This document shows, one piece after another, positions 33,319-42,109 of a DNA stretch of 64,000 nucleotides. Position 1 is the first letter of the stretch. Every line of letters begins with the position of its first letter. Below the pieces are notes generated by a model. It ran no database searches. It was not told where the DNA came from and saw only the letters and a list, made by a program, of their open reading frames with translations. This stretch comes from Ligaoa zhengdingensis (lineage in GTDB: Bacteria; Bacillota; Clostridia; Oscillospirales; Ruminococcaceae). The stretch is taken from assembly GCF_014384885.1 (NCBI RefSeq), contig NZ_JACRST010000004.1, positions 101,924-165,923 on the forward strand. The letters run 5' to 3'. A program made the translations under genes and the position numbers.

Positions 33319-34806
33319 ATGAGCGCAACAACACAATATATCATCGTTATTGTGGCGTACTTCATCGCGATGTTGGGCATCGGTTTTTTGTTCAACAACA
33401 AGGTTACGTCCGATAAGGATTACTTTATCGCGAAAGATAAGCTGAATGCACCCGCAATTGGTTTTTCATTCTCAGCCACGCAGATGAGCGGCAGCACCTA
33501 CATGGGTACCGTCGGCTCGATCCGCACCCTGGGTTATGCCTTCATTCCGGCGGCGATTTCGTCGGCAGCGGCGCCCTGGTTCTGCTATGTCCTCGTGGGT
33601 GACCGCATCCGCAAGGTTTCCGCCCGCTTGAAGAGCGTCACCATGGCCGATATCTTTGAAGCGCGCTTCGGCAAAGTTGCCGGCCTGCTCGCGACCATCA
33701 TCATGATGGTGGCGTCGGTTCCCACGATTGCGGCGCAGCTGAAGGCGGCTGGCAACTCGTTCGAGGTCCTGTTGGGGATCCCGTACATCGCCGCCCTGTT
33801 CATCTTCGGCGGCATCGTCATCCTCTACACCATCCTGGGCGGCATGTTCGCCGTGGCTTGGACCGACCTCATCCAGGGTATCCTGATGATCTGCGGTTTT
33901 GTCATTCTGCTCCCGGTGGTGCTCACCAACTGCGGCGGCTTCACCGCGATGCACGAAGCCTACGCCCAGTTTAACCCCGCCGGTATCTCAATCAGCGGCA
34001 GCCAGCCCATGATGTGGGTCATTTCGGGCTTCCTTGTCTGGGGCTTCTTCCAGGTCGGCGGCCAGCCCGCCGCGACCACCCGCTTCCTCACCACCAGCAA
34101 CGAAAAGACGTTGAAATCCGCGCTGGTCTATTCGATCCTGTTTGAGAGCTTCATCTTCCTGGCTCTCGCGGTCATCTCCATCGGCGCCGGCGTTCTGCTG
34201 CCCGTGGTGGAGAACTCGGATATGGCCCTGCCGATGCTGATCCAAGGCTATCTGCCCCCGATCGTCGGCGGCATCGTCCTGGCGGCCGCGCTGGGCGCCA
34301 TGATGTCCACCATCGACTCGGTTCTGCTGATGGTGAGCTCCCTGTTCGTCAACAATATCTATGAGAAATACATCAAGAAGGGCGAGAACGCCAAATCCGG
34401 CCTGAACGCTGGCCGTATCACCACCATCGTGGTGGGCGTGCTCGGCCTGCTGGTCGCCATCAATCCGCCGGATGCAGTGCTGTGGATCATCACCACCGGC
34501 TTCAGCCTGATGGCCGCAGCCTTCACCTTCCCGCTGCTGCTCGGCCTTTGGTGGCCCAGAACCACCAAAGCGGGCGGCCTGGCCGGCATTGTCACCGGCA
34601 GTATCGCCTGCCTGGCGTGGTACATCGCCGGTTATGTGCTGTACGGCTCGCTCAGCAAGTGGATCGGCGGCATCTGGCCGGCCATCTTCGGCAGCGTGAT
34701 CTCGCTGGTTGTCACCGTCGTGGTCAGCCTGGCGACCAAGCCGGACAGCAAAGAGGTCCTCGACGTCTTCTTCGACGACACCGAGGTGGAGGGCGAACCC
34801 GCCTAA
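33319..34806 (+). CDS. Sodium:solute symporter (SSS/SLC5 family)
   Basis: About 495 residues with about 13 membrane segments. The family signatures GFSFSATQMSGSTYMG (TM2 region, Na+ site) and GGQPAATTRFLTTSNEKT (TM6-7 loop) are clear. The C-terminal tail is acidic. ATG 33319 is preferred because GAAGGG lies 9 nt upstream; an ATG 9 nt earlier overlaps that site. The likely substrate is the one handled by the surrounding hydrolases. Confidence 0.93.
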   Translation: MSATTQYIIVIVAYFIAMLGIGFLFNNKVTSDKDYFIAKDKLNAPAIGFSFSATQMSGSTYMGTVGSIRTLGYAFIPAAISSAAAPWFCYVLVGDRIRKVSARLKSVTMADIFEARFGKVAGLLATIIMMVASVPTIAAQLKAAGNSFEVLLGIPYIAALFIFGGIVILYTILGGMFAVAWTDLIQGILMICGFVILLPVVLTNCGGFTAMHEAYAQFNPAGISISGSQPMMWVISGFLVWGFFQVGGQPAATTRFLTTSNEKTLKSALVYSILFESFIFLALAVISIGAGVLLPVVENSDMALPMLIQGYLPPIVGGIVLAAALGAMMSTIDSVLLMVSSLFVNNIYEKYIKKGENAKSGLNAGRITTIVVGVLGLLVAINPPDAVLWIITTGFSLMAAAFTFPLLLGLWWPRTTKAGGLAGIVTGSIACLAWYIAGYVLYGSLSKWIGGIWPAIFGSVISLVVTVVVSLATKPDSKEVLDVFFDDTEVEGEPA

Positions 34807-34824
34807 TCCAAACAAGCGACATCC

Positions 34825-34869
34825 ATGTCAGGGATGCGGCGTCTGCCGCGTCCCTGACATTCTGCTTTT
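34825..34869 (+). terminator. Strong intra-operon hairpin (terminator or attenuator)
   Basis: A 16-position stem (ATGTCAGGGA-GCGGC with GCCGC-TCCCTGACAT, one mismatch), tetraloop GTCT, then TCTGCTTTT. It lies between the symporter and the next gene, so expression of downstream genes is probably reduced. Confidence 0.85.
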
Positions 34870-34912
34870 GGCAGCAAACAGTGATTGAAACCACAGAAGG
34901 GAAGTACCAACC

Positions 34913-35554
34913 ATGAAGATCAAAACCACCCTGAACCGGCTGACGCCCGAACAGGCCGAGGAGCTGGCAAAGCATGAAAATTTGGGCCTGCTGGGCGTGT
35001 TGCTTTATAAGCTGGGCCGCAAGCCCATCGCGACGACAGTGCTCAAGGTGAACAAGTTCTATTACCCCTACTACGTGGCGGGCACGGTGCTGACCTTCAA
35101 GCGTGCGGCCAAGCTGCCCTCCCGCCAGATGGTGGGCATGGCGGTGATGGAGGGCGCGTTTGGCGTGGTGCAGGATATGCGCGGCAAGCCGGATATGCTG
35201 GAAAAGGATGTGCCGGCGGGCCAGGTGGTCGCGTGCAAATATGACCGCGAAAAGGCCGAGCTGCAGATCGGCAAGTTCTTGGCGAACAAGGGGTACCGCA
35301 AGTACCGCTCGATCCCCCAGGTGGATTTCAGGGAGATGGAAGTGATCTACAAGCCGCATTACGCCTGCCTGTGCCAAAAGGGTAAGAAAAAGTTCTACCG
35401 CATCATCGACGCGGAGATTCGCGAACGCAACTACATGCTCGATATCAAATACAAAGAGCTCACCTTTATGGATGAGGAGCCCGAGGAGGGCCCCGCCGCG
35501 CTCGCCGAGCCGCAGGCGGACGACCGGCCCGAGGGAACTGTGCGGGGGGAATGA
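34913..35554 (+). CDS. Uncharacterised 213-residue protein
   Basis: No family recognised. The N-terminus (TLNRLTPEQAEELAKHENL) looks helical, the central part is mixed and basic (RKPIATTVLKVNKFYYPYY), and a positively charged C-terminal section (KKKFYRIIDAEIRERNY) ends in an acidic tail. No signal or convincing membrane segment. AGAAGGGAAG stands before the ATG. Its place between the symporter and the amidohydrolase suggests a role in the same pathway. Confidence 0.7.
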   Translation: MKIKTTLNRLTPEQAEELAKHENLGLLGVLLYKLGRKPIATTVLKVNKFYYPYYVAGTVLTFKRAAKLPSRQMVGMAVMEGAFGVVQDMRGKPDMLEKDVPAGQVVACKYDREKAELQIGKFLANKGYRKYRSIPQVDFREMEVIYKPHYACLCQKGKKKFYRIIDAEIRERNYMLDIKYKELTFMDEEPEEGPAALAEPQADDRPEGTVRGE

Positions 35555-35597
35555 CCCGCCGCGCGTTAAAGGGGAGGAGCGAAAGGAGGAACTACCC

Positions 35598-36770
35598 GTG
35601 AAAGAATATATCGTAAAAACCAAAGGAATCATCGATGGGACGGGCGCAGGCCTGCTGCCAAACGGCGAGATGATTGTGCGGGACGGCAAGATCGCCGCGG
35701 TGGGCACGTCGCTCAAAGCTGAGGGGTTGCCTGTGGTGGATTTGAGCGGTTACTACCTGCTGCCCGGCCTGGTGGACAGCCACACCCATCTTTCCATCGT
35801 GCCCGCGCAGGGCAACCAGCTCGCGCAGATGGCCCTGCCCGCGGGTCGCAACATCCTGCGGTCGATGCCCAACATCCGGCGCCAGCTGGAGAGCGGCGTC
35901 ACCACCATGCGCATCATGGGCGAGGAGCACTGGATCGACCTCGACATTCGCAATGCAATTGACGAGGGCCTGATCGAGGGCCCGCGCATCTTCGCAGGCG
36001 GCATCGGCATCGTGGCCACCAACGGCCACGGCGTGGGCCTCACCACCTCCGACACCCCCTATGAGGTGCGCAAAAACATCAGGAAAAACTTCGCCAAGGG
36101 CGCGGACTTCGTCAAGATGTTCATGACCGGCGGCATGAGCAGCTCCCGCCCGCCGGTGGACTTCTGCGGCTTCTCCCGCGAGGAGGTCGCAGCGGCGGTG
36201 GAGGAGGCCACCCGGATGCGCACTTACGTGGCGGCCCATGCACACGGAGGACCGGGCGTGGACCTGTGCATCGAGGAGGGGGTGCGCACCATCGAGCACG
36301 GCGCGCTGCTGACCGATGAGCAGATCAAGCGCATGTGCGACAAGCAGATGTGGGTGGTCGGCACCTTCTCGATCATGTTCCATCCCACCGGCATCGAACA
36401 GAGCGACTTTTCCAACCCCGCCATCAAGGCGAAGGTGCTGCACAACCGCGAGGTCGAGGCGGAGACGTTCAGCCGCATCCTCGCATCCGGCCTGCGGTAC
36501 GCCATCGGCACCGACAGTATGCACGGACTGATCTCCTACGAGATGGAGTGCCTGGTGAACTTCGGCGCCAGCAATATGGACGCGATTGTGGCCGCCACCA
36601 GGAGCGGTGCGGAAATCTGCATGATGGAGGACCGTGTGGGCACGCTGGAGGCGGGCAAGCTGGCCGACTTCATCGCGGTGAAGGAGAACCCCCTGGACGA
36701 CATCAAGGCGATGGCGCAGGTGGATCTGGTCTATAAGGACGGCGTCAAGCTGGTGGATAAGCGCGCGTAA
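35598..36770 (+). CDS. Amidohydrolase, imidazolonepropionase-like
   Basis: 390 residues from GTG 35598, preceded by AAAGGAGG. Metal-dependent amidohydrolase signatures: DSHTHL near residue 63, the lysine in DFVKMFMTGG, VAAHAHGG, GVRTIEHG, and the final aspartate in IGTDSMHG. It belongs to the HutI/Xaa-Pro dipeptidase-like subgroup and lacks the dihydropyrimidinase hallmarks of a classical hydantoinase. The ring or peptide it opens is unknown. Confidence 0.87.
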   Translation: MKEYIVKTKGIIDGTGAGLLPNGEMIVRDGKIAAVGTSLKAEGLPVVDLSGYYLLPGLVDSHTHLSIVPAQGNQLAQMALPAGRNILRSMPNIRRQLESGVTTMRIMGEEHWIDLDIRNAIDEGLIEGPRIFAGGIGIVATNGHGVGLTTSDTPYEVRKNIRKNFAKGADFVKMFMTGGMSSSRPPVDFCGFSREEVAAAVEEATRMRTYVAAHAHGGPGVDLCIEEGVRTIEHGALLTDEQIKRMCDKQMWVVGTFSIMFHPTGIEQSDFSNPAIKAKVLHNREVEAETFSRILASGLRYAIGTDSMHGLISYEMECLVNFGASNMDAIVAATRSGAEICMMEDRVGTLEAGKLADFIAVKENPLDDIKAMAQVDLVYKDGVKLVDKRA

Positions 36771-36782
36771 AGGGGTGACGAT

Positions 36783-38012
36783 ATGATCCGGATAGAGCGC
36801 ATCCGGGCGGATATCGAGGCGCTGCGGGCGTTTACCGCCACGCCCGGCGCAGGGGTCACCCGCTTGAGCTTCTCCCCGCAGGAGGGGCAGGCGCGGCGTT
36901 ATCTCCTCACTGAGATGGAACGGGCTGGGCTCGCGGTGCGCGAGCATCCCTCCGGCTGCCTGCTCGGCCGCCTTGCGGGGAAGAACCCCGGCCGGCCCGC
37001 CGTGCTGACCGGGTCGCATTACGATACGGTGCATAACGGCGGCGCATTCGACGGCGTCTGCGGCCTGGTCGCCGCTTTGGAGATGGCCCGTTCGATGCGG
37101 GAGGACGGTTATTTCCCGAGCAATCCGGTGGAGATCGTCGGCTTTCTCGAGGAGGAAGGGACACGGTTCGGCTACGGCCTGCTGTGCAGCGCGGCCCTGC
37201 TCGGGCTGATTCCGGCGGAAGAGCTGGCGGCGCTGCGCGACGACGACGGCGTGACGTTTGCGGATGCGGCCGCGGCGTGCGGCCTCAGCTTGGCGGATCT
37301 GCCCGCTGAGGTTTTGCGGCCGGATGACCTGAAGGCGTTTGTTGAGCTGCACATCGAGCAGGGCCCGGTGCTGGAGCAGTATAGACGGGAGATCGGCGTG
37401 GTGGATTGCATCGCGGCGATGTGCTTTGGCCAGGTGACGGTGTGCGGCCGGGCCGACCACGCGGGCACCACGCCCACCGAGCTGCGCTTGGACGCGATGC
37501 GCGGCGCGGTGGAGGTGATCGGCCGGTTCTATGAGGCGGCGGGTCAACTCGGCGGCGGGGTGGTGGCCACGGTGGGCAAGCTGGTGGTCCACCCGGGCTC
37601 TGCCAACGTGGTGCCCGACCGGGTCGTTTTCTCGGTGGATTACCGCTGCCGGGACGGCGGGCTGGTGAAGCGGATGCGGGAGCTGCTGCTGGAGGCGCTG
37701 GAAGCGCTCAAGGCGCTCGGGCTCTCGTACCAATACGAGGACGGCGGCGTGCTCCCGGCCGTGCAGATGGATGCGCGCATCATGGCCTCGATCGAGGAGG
37801 AGGCCGCCCGGCTGGGCTATTCCTCGATGCGCCTGCCGTCGGGCGCGGGGCACGACGCCATGAATCTGGCGGAAGCCTGCCCGGTGGGGATGATCTTCCT
37901 GCCCAGCGCGGGCGGGCGCAGCCATTGCCCGGAGGAAAACACCGGTTGGGAGGAGATCGCCAAGGGTGCGCGCGTGCTCGAGGCGGTGGTCAAGCGGCTG
38001 TGCGAATCCTGA
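36783..38012 (+). CDS. N-carbamoyl-L-amino-acid hydrolase / allantoate amidohydrolase family (M20)
   Basis: 409 residues. The signatures of the AllC/HyuC branch are present: TGSHYDTVHNGGAFDG, FLEEEGTRFGYGLLCS, HIEQGPVLE, ADHAGTTPTELR, SGAGHDAMNLA and the end FLPSAGGRSHCPEE. Members cleave ureido groups from N-carbamoyl amino acids or allantoate. It overlaps the operon spacing with the upstream amidohydrolase (12-nt gap). Last gene of the operon. Confidence 0.9.
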   Translation: MIRIERIRADIEALRAFTATPGAGVTRLSFSPQEGQARRYLLTEMERAGLAVREHPSGCLLGRLAGKNPGRPAVLTGSHYDTVHNGGAFDGVCGLVAALEMARSMREDGYFPSNPVEIVGFLEEEGTRFGYGLLCSAALLGLIPAEELAALRDDDGVTFADAAAACGLSLADLPAEVLRPDDLKAFVELHIEQGPVLEQYRREIGVVDCIAAMCFGQVTVCGRADHAGTTPTELRLDAMRGAVEVIGRFYEAAGQLGGGVVATVGKLVVHPGSANVVPDRVVFSVDYRCRDGGLVKRMRELLLEALEALKALGLSYQYEDGGVLPAVQMDARIMASIEEEAARLGYSSMRLPSGAGHDAMNLAEACPVGMIFLPSAGGRSHCPEENTGWEEIAKGARVLEAVVKRLCES

Positions 38013-38063
38013 TTGTATCAAGAATATGGGGTGCGAGCTTTTTCGGTTTGCCCCACAAAAGCG

Positions 38064-38102
38064 AAAAGCGCTGCGGAATCATTTGGGTTCCGCAGCGCTT
38101 TG
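38064..38102. terminator. Bidirectional terminator between the carbamoylase operon and spoIIR
   Basis: AAAGCGCTGCGGAA/TTCCGCAGCGCTTT, 14-bp perfect stem, 9-nt loop. The stem overlaps the last codons of spoIIR. Confidence 0.9.
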
Positions 38103-38747
38103 TTGATTCTGTTTTGCAGATGATACGGCCGGGCTGCACTCGCCGGAGAACAGCTTTTCCAGCCTTTCCTTGAGCGCCTCGTAGGCCTCTACCACGGCAA
38201 ATTTGACCTTGTATTCCGGTTCAGCCGGAATCAGCTCTCCCTCGGCCAGGGCGGCTTCGCGGGTGCCGCGGCTTTCCGCTGCGGGCAGGCACATGGGCGG
38301 GAACATCACGCACCACCAGTTGTGCCCCTTGCCCTCCCCGATCAGGATGCGCACCGCGTCGTAGTGCCCGGCGGGCATCACCACATCGCCGTACTGCCGA
38401 GTGGCGAAGTACATGTTCACCACCTGCACCTCCACCGGGTCGCCGCAGCCGTTTTCGCGCAGGGTGCGCTCGGCGATCTCTGCGATCCGGCCGGTATTGC
38501 TGCGGGCCAGCTCCACGGCCCCGCGCTTGTCGGGCGCTGTGCCGAACAGGTCGGCCCCCTCGCGCAGCACCGCGTCGCGCACCTTGAGCTTGAGGGCCTG
38601 GTCCGCGTCGCTGTCCGAGTTGGCCAGAATATGTAACCGGATGGTATCCTCCCGCACCGTTTCACACTGCGCGGCGAAGCCGGACATGCTGCCGGTGAAG
38701 ATGGCGAGAATGAGCCCGATGAGGATGGCGAGTTCCCAACGCTTCAT
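38079..38747 (-). CDS. spoIIR: Stage II sporulation protein R
   Basis: 222 residues. One N-terminal membrane or signal segment (about residues 5-25), then the SpoIIR core: DTIRLHILANSDSDADQALKLKVRD, and KGHNWWCVMFPPMC. In the forespore it is secreted to trigger processing of pro-sigma-E in the mother cell. It marks the organism as a spore former. Last gene of a leftward run that starts with the Lrp gene; 128 nt separate it from ispE. Confidence 0.96.
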   Translation of the reverse strand: MKRWELAILIGLILAIFTGSMSGFAAQCETVREDTIRLHILANSDSDADQALKLKVRDAVLREGADLFGTAPDKRGAVELARSNTGRIAEIAERTLRENGCGDPVEVQVVNMYFATRQYGDVVMPAGHYDAVRILIGEGKGHNWWCVMFPPMCLPAAESRGTREAALAEGELIPAEPEYKVKFAVVEAYEALKERLEKLFSGECSPAVSSAKQNQQSAAEPK

Positions 38748-38875
38748 AAAAAAGACCGCCCTTTCCGAGATGGATGGGCGCGCAGTCGCTTGTGCGCCCT
38801 ACACTCAGTTTGGGCGGTAAATTTTGGTATTATACAACTTGTCAGGGGAAATATACTGCGAAATCTTTCGCAGCC

Positions 38876-39760
38876 TCAGCCCCCGTGCGCCGTCACCCGC
38901 CACCCTGTGGGGCAGGGGCGCGCGACGAATGCGACGCGGCACTCCCCGGCGAGCGCATCGGCGCAGGCCCGCGCCTCGTCCGGCCGCTCGAACAGGCCGA
39001 ACACCGCCGTGCCGCTGCCGGTCATGCAGGCGCCCAGCGCGCCCAGCTCCCGCAGGCGGCGCTTGAGGAGCTCCACGCAGTCGAGGTCCGCGGCCGGCTC
39101 CAACACGTTGCAGAGCCGCTTTGCCACCCCGCGCAGGTCGCCCGCGGCGAGCGCCGCGCACATCCCGCCGTGGTCCGGCTGGGCAGGGGCGGCGATCGCA
39201 TCGTACCGCGCAAAGCAGGTTGCGGTGGGCATCCCCTCCTCCGGCTTGGCGATCACGACCGCACAGTCGGGCAGAGGGGGTAGCGCCGCGAGTTTCTCCC
39301 CGATGCCCCCGGCGAGGCGGGTGCCGCCGGTGAGGCAGAAGGGCAGATCGGCCCCGATTGAGGCCGCGAGGAGAAGCAGCTGCGCCTTTTCCAGCGGGGA
39401 GCCGGTCAGCTCGTTCAGCGCAGCCAGCACGGCCGCGCCGTCGGCGCTGCCGCCGGCCAGCCCGGCCTGCATCGGGATGACCTTGCGGATGGAGATGACA
39501 GCGCCCGCGCCGCGGATGTCGGCCACCTCAAAGAAGCGCTGCGCCGCCTTGTGGCACAGGTTGCGTCCATCGCAGGGCACGGCGGGGTCGTCGCAGCGGA
39601 TCGAGATCCCCGGCGCGCCGGTCAGCTCGACCGCGACCGTATCGCATAAGTCCACCGACTGCATCACCATCTTCATCTCATGGTAGCCGTCGGCGCGGCG
39701 GCCCTCAATGCCCAGGGTGAGGTTCAGCTTGGCCGCGGCCGACAGAGTGATCGACGGCAT
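38876..39760 (-). CDS. ispE: 4-diphosphocytidyl-2-C-methyl-D-erythritol kinase
   Basis: 294 residues, GHMP kinase family. Phosphorylates CDP-ME in the MEP isoprenoid pathway. AAAKLNLTL at the start, DGYHEMKM, and the ATP loop PMQAGLAGGSADGAA are diagnostic. GGGGGA precedes the ATG. It lies 13 nt after the DUF362 gene. Confidence 0.96.
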   Translation of the reverse strand: MPSITLSAAAKLNLTLGIEGRRADGYHEMKMVMQSVDLCDTVAVELTGAPGISIRCDDPAVPCDGRNLCHKAAQRFFEVADIRGAGAVISIRKVIPMQAGLAGGSADGAAVLAALNELTGSPLEKAQLLLLAASIGADLPFCLTGGTRLAGGIGEKLAALPPLPDCAVVIAKPEEGMPTATCFARYDAIAAPAQPDHGGMCAALAAGDLRGVAKRLCNVLEPAADLDCVELLKRRLRELGALGACMTGSGTAVFGLFERPDEARACADALAGECRVAFVARPCPTGWRVTAHGG

Positions 39761-39773
39761 AAAAATTCCCCCT

Positions 39774-40916
39774 TCAGTGATAAAACAGCCCGCTGCGCCG
39801 GATATCGATCGCCTTCACCGGGCACATCTCGTGGCAGCAGTAGCAGCGGATACAGTTTGTATAATCGATATGGGCCTTGCCGCCGGACACCGCGATGGTG
39901 TGGGCGGGACAGCTCTCGGCGCACTTGCCGCAGCCGATGCACCCAGCGGTGCGGATTGCCGGGCGCGGGGTGAGGAAGCGGCCGGCAAACCAGTCGGCCG
40001 GCCGCCGGATGAAGCGGGGCAGGCGGGTGTTGAAATCCACCGATTTGACGGCGGGCATCCGGAAGCCCTCGACGGGCGCCAGCCGCTCCGGCTCCCCCAC
40101 CAGCTCCAGCTCGGAGAGGGCGGGGGCCAGTCCCCGCGTCCGCGCTGCCTTCACGGTCAGCGCGCGCTCCTCCGGCATCCCGATCAGGCGGCAGAGGGCT
40201 ACGTCGAGCGCGTAGGGGTTTTCGGCACACAGGGTGAGCCCCACCGGCCGGGGAGAACCGCCGCTCGGGCCGTCCCCCTCCATGGCAACCACCGCGTCCA
40301 CAAAGGTGACGGCGGGACGCACCGTCTCGCACAGGTCGACGAGCATCCCGCAGAATTCCTCAGGATTTTTGAAGCGGTAGTGGAACTCGGGTTTTTGTAG
40401 CCCCGGCACACAGCCGAACAGGTTTTTCACCGCACCCGAGAGGCCGGTCATACAGTGGGTTTTGAGCTTGCACAGGTTGATGACCAGGTCGGCGTCGGCC
40501 ACCGGGTCGATGAGGTTGAAGGAGGATACCTGCCGGGCGTTTTGTGCGGGCACCTCCTGCCAGCCCACCTCCAGGTTGCAGGTGATCCCCTCGGCCTCGG
40601 TCACGGCGGCCATGCCGCTCGCCTTGTAGATACCTGCCAGCAGGCTTGACAGATAGGGACCGCCTGGGCTGTCGGCGATGGTGATGCGGGTGACGCCGCG
40701 CCGTTTGAGCGCCCGCACCACCGCCGCCACCAGCTCGGGGTGGGTGGTGGTCGCCTCCTCGGGGGAACGTCGCAGCAGCAGGTTGGGCTTGAGGGTCACG
40801 CGCAGGCCGGGGCGCAGCAAACGATCAAGACCCAGCAGCCGAATGTGTTGTTCGACCGCTGAGTCCAGCAGCGCGGGGTTGTATTCCGTTGTGGAAAGGA
40901 TGGAGACGCGGGTCAA
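39774..40916 (-). CDS. DUF362 protein with C-terminal double [4Fe-4S] ferredoxin domain
   Basis: 380 residues. The DUF362 part (about 1-310) contains TLKPNLLLRRSPEEA and NLCKLKTH; the end has two ferredoxin motifs, CIGCGKCAESCP and CIRCYCCHEMCP, so it carries two clusters. The start is TTG 40916, preceded by GGAGG, and it overlaps the aminotransferase stop by three bases (TTGA), implying coupling. The reaction is unknown; electron transfer is likely. Confidence 0.85.
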   Translation of the reverse strand: MTRVSILSTTEYNPALLDSAVEQHIRLLGLDRLLRPGLRVTLKPNLLLRRSPEEATTTHPELVAAVVRALKRRGVTRITIADSPGGPYLSSLLAGIYKASGMAAVTEAEGITCNLEVGWQEVPAQNARQVSSFNLIDPVADADLVINLCKLKTHCMTGLSGAVKNLFGCVPGLQKPEFHYRFKNPEEFCGMLVDLCETVRPAVTFVDAVVAMEGDGPSGGSPRPVGLTLCAENPYALDVALCRLIGMPEERALTVKAARTRGLAPALSELELVGEPERLAPVEGFRMPAVKSVDFNTRLPRFIRRPADWFAGRFLTPRPAIRTAGCIGCGKCAESCPAHTIAVSGGKAHIDYTNCIRCYCCHEMCPVKAIDIRRSGLFYH

Positions 40917-42109
40917 ACCGATTCCTCCGTTTGCTTTGATTTGAGGTCCTTGAGGAACGCGCCGATGCGCCTCAGCGCTTCCATCAGGTGGCTGATCGAA
41001 TAGGAGTAGGAGACGCGCACAAAGCCCTCGCCGCTCTCCCCAAACGCGGTGCCCGGGATGACCGCCACGTGGCGCGTCTCCAGGAGCTGGCGGCAGAAGT
41101 CGTCGGACGACAGCCCGGTGGAGCGGATGCAAGGGAACACGTAGAACGCGCCCTCCGGCTCAAAGCAGGTGAGCCCCAGCTTGTTGAGCTCGCTCACCAG
41201 CAGGCGGCGGCGCATGTCGTACTGGTCGCGCATCGCCACAATCTGGTCGTCGCATTCGCGCAGGGCCACGATCGCCGCATATTGGCTGGTGGTGGGGGCG
41301 CACATGATGGCGAACTGGTGGATTTTGAGCATCTGCTTGATGATCGGGGCCGGTCCGCAGGCGTAGCCCAGCCGCCAGCCGGTCATGGCGTAGGCCTTGG
41401 AGAAGCCGTTAATCAGGATGGTGCGCTCCCACATGCCGTCCAGCTCGGCGAACGAGACGTGGCGCTCGTCGCCATAGGTGAGCTCCGCATAGATTTCGTC
41501 GGACAGCACCATGATGTCGGTGCCGCGCAGCACCTCGGCGATCGCCTCCAGGTGCTCGCGGCGCATCACCGCGCCGGTGGGGTTGTTGGGGAAGGGCAGG
41601 ATCAGCAGCTTGGTGCGGTCGGTGATGGCGGCGCGCAGTTCACTGGCTGTCAAACGGAAGTGGTTTTCTGCCTTGGTGGCGATCGGCACCACCTTGCCGC
41701 CGGTCAGCTCCGCGATGGGCGCGTAGGAGACGAAGCAGGGCTCCACCACAATCACCTCGTCGCCGGGGTTGACCAGCGCGCGGATGCAGATATCGATGCC
41801 CTCCGAGCCGCCCACCGTCACCATCGTTTCGGTTTTGGGGTCGTAGCTGAGGTCGAAGTGGTTCTTTAAGTAACGGCAGATTTCCACTTTGAGCTCCGCG
41901 AGGCCCGCGTTGGCGGTGTACCAGGTCTTGCCCTTTTCCAGCGAGCGGATGCCCGCGTCGCGGATCTGCCAGGGGGTTTTAAAATCGGGTTCGCCCACGG
42001 AGAGCGAAATCACATCGTCCATCTCGGCCGCGATATCGAAAAACTTGCGGATGCCGGACGGCTTGATGGTTTTCGCCTTGTTCGAGAGGATGGTTTCGTA
42101 GTTGATCAC
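40913..42109 (-). CDS. Class I/II PLP-dependent aminotransferase (AspC-like)
   Basis: 398 residues. Shows the fold type I pattern: SLSVGEPDFKTPW, NPTGAVM, the PLP lysine in NGFSKAYAMTGWRLGY, and the C-terminal arginine region EGFVRVSYS. Substrates are likely aspartate or aromatic amino acids, not resolved here. The ATG overlaps the Lrp-gene stop in ATGA, and the end overlaps the DUF362 start. Confidence 0.92.
   Translation of the reverse strand: MINYETILSNKAKTIKPSGIRKFFDIAAEMDDVISLSVGEPDFKTPWQIRDAGIRSLEKGKTWYTANAGLAELKVEICRYLKNHFDLSYDPKTETMVTVGGSEGIDICIRALVNPGDEVIVVEPCFVSYAPIAELTGGKVVPIATKAENHFRLTASELRAAITDRTKLLILPFPNNPTGAVMRREHLEAIAEVLRGTDIMVLSDEIYAELTYGDERHVSFAELDGMWERTILINGFSKAYAMTGWRLGYACGPAPIIKQMLKIHQFAIMCAPTTSQYAAIVALRECDDQIVAMRDQYDMRRRLLVSELNKLGLTCFEPEGAFYVFPCIRSTGLSSDDFCRQLLETRHVAVIPGTAFGESGEGFVRVSYSYSISHLMEALRRIGAFLKDLKSKQTEESV

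Noticed and set aside
35472..35597. Longer N-terminus for the amidohydrolase (start at 35472)
   Set aside because: The extension overlaps the previous gene and is Arg/Pro-rich shadow sequence; GTG 35598 has an ideal AAAGGAGG.
35592..38021. Open frame of about 800 codons opposite the amidohydrolase and carbamoylase genes
   Set aside because: Antisense shadow; low-complexity His/Arg/Ala-rich translation, no motif.
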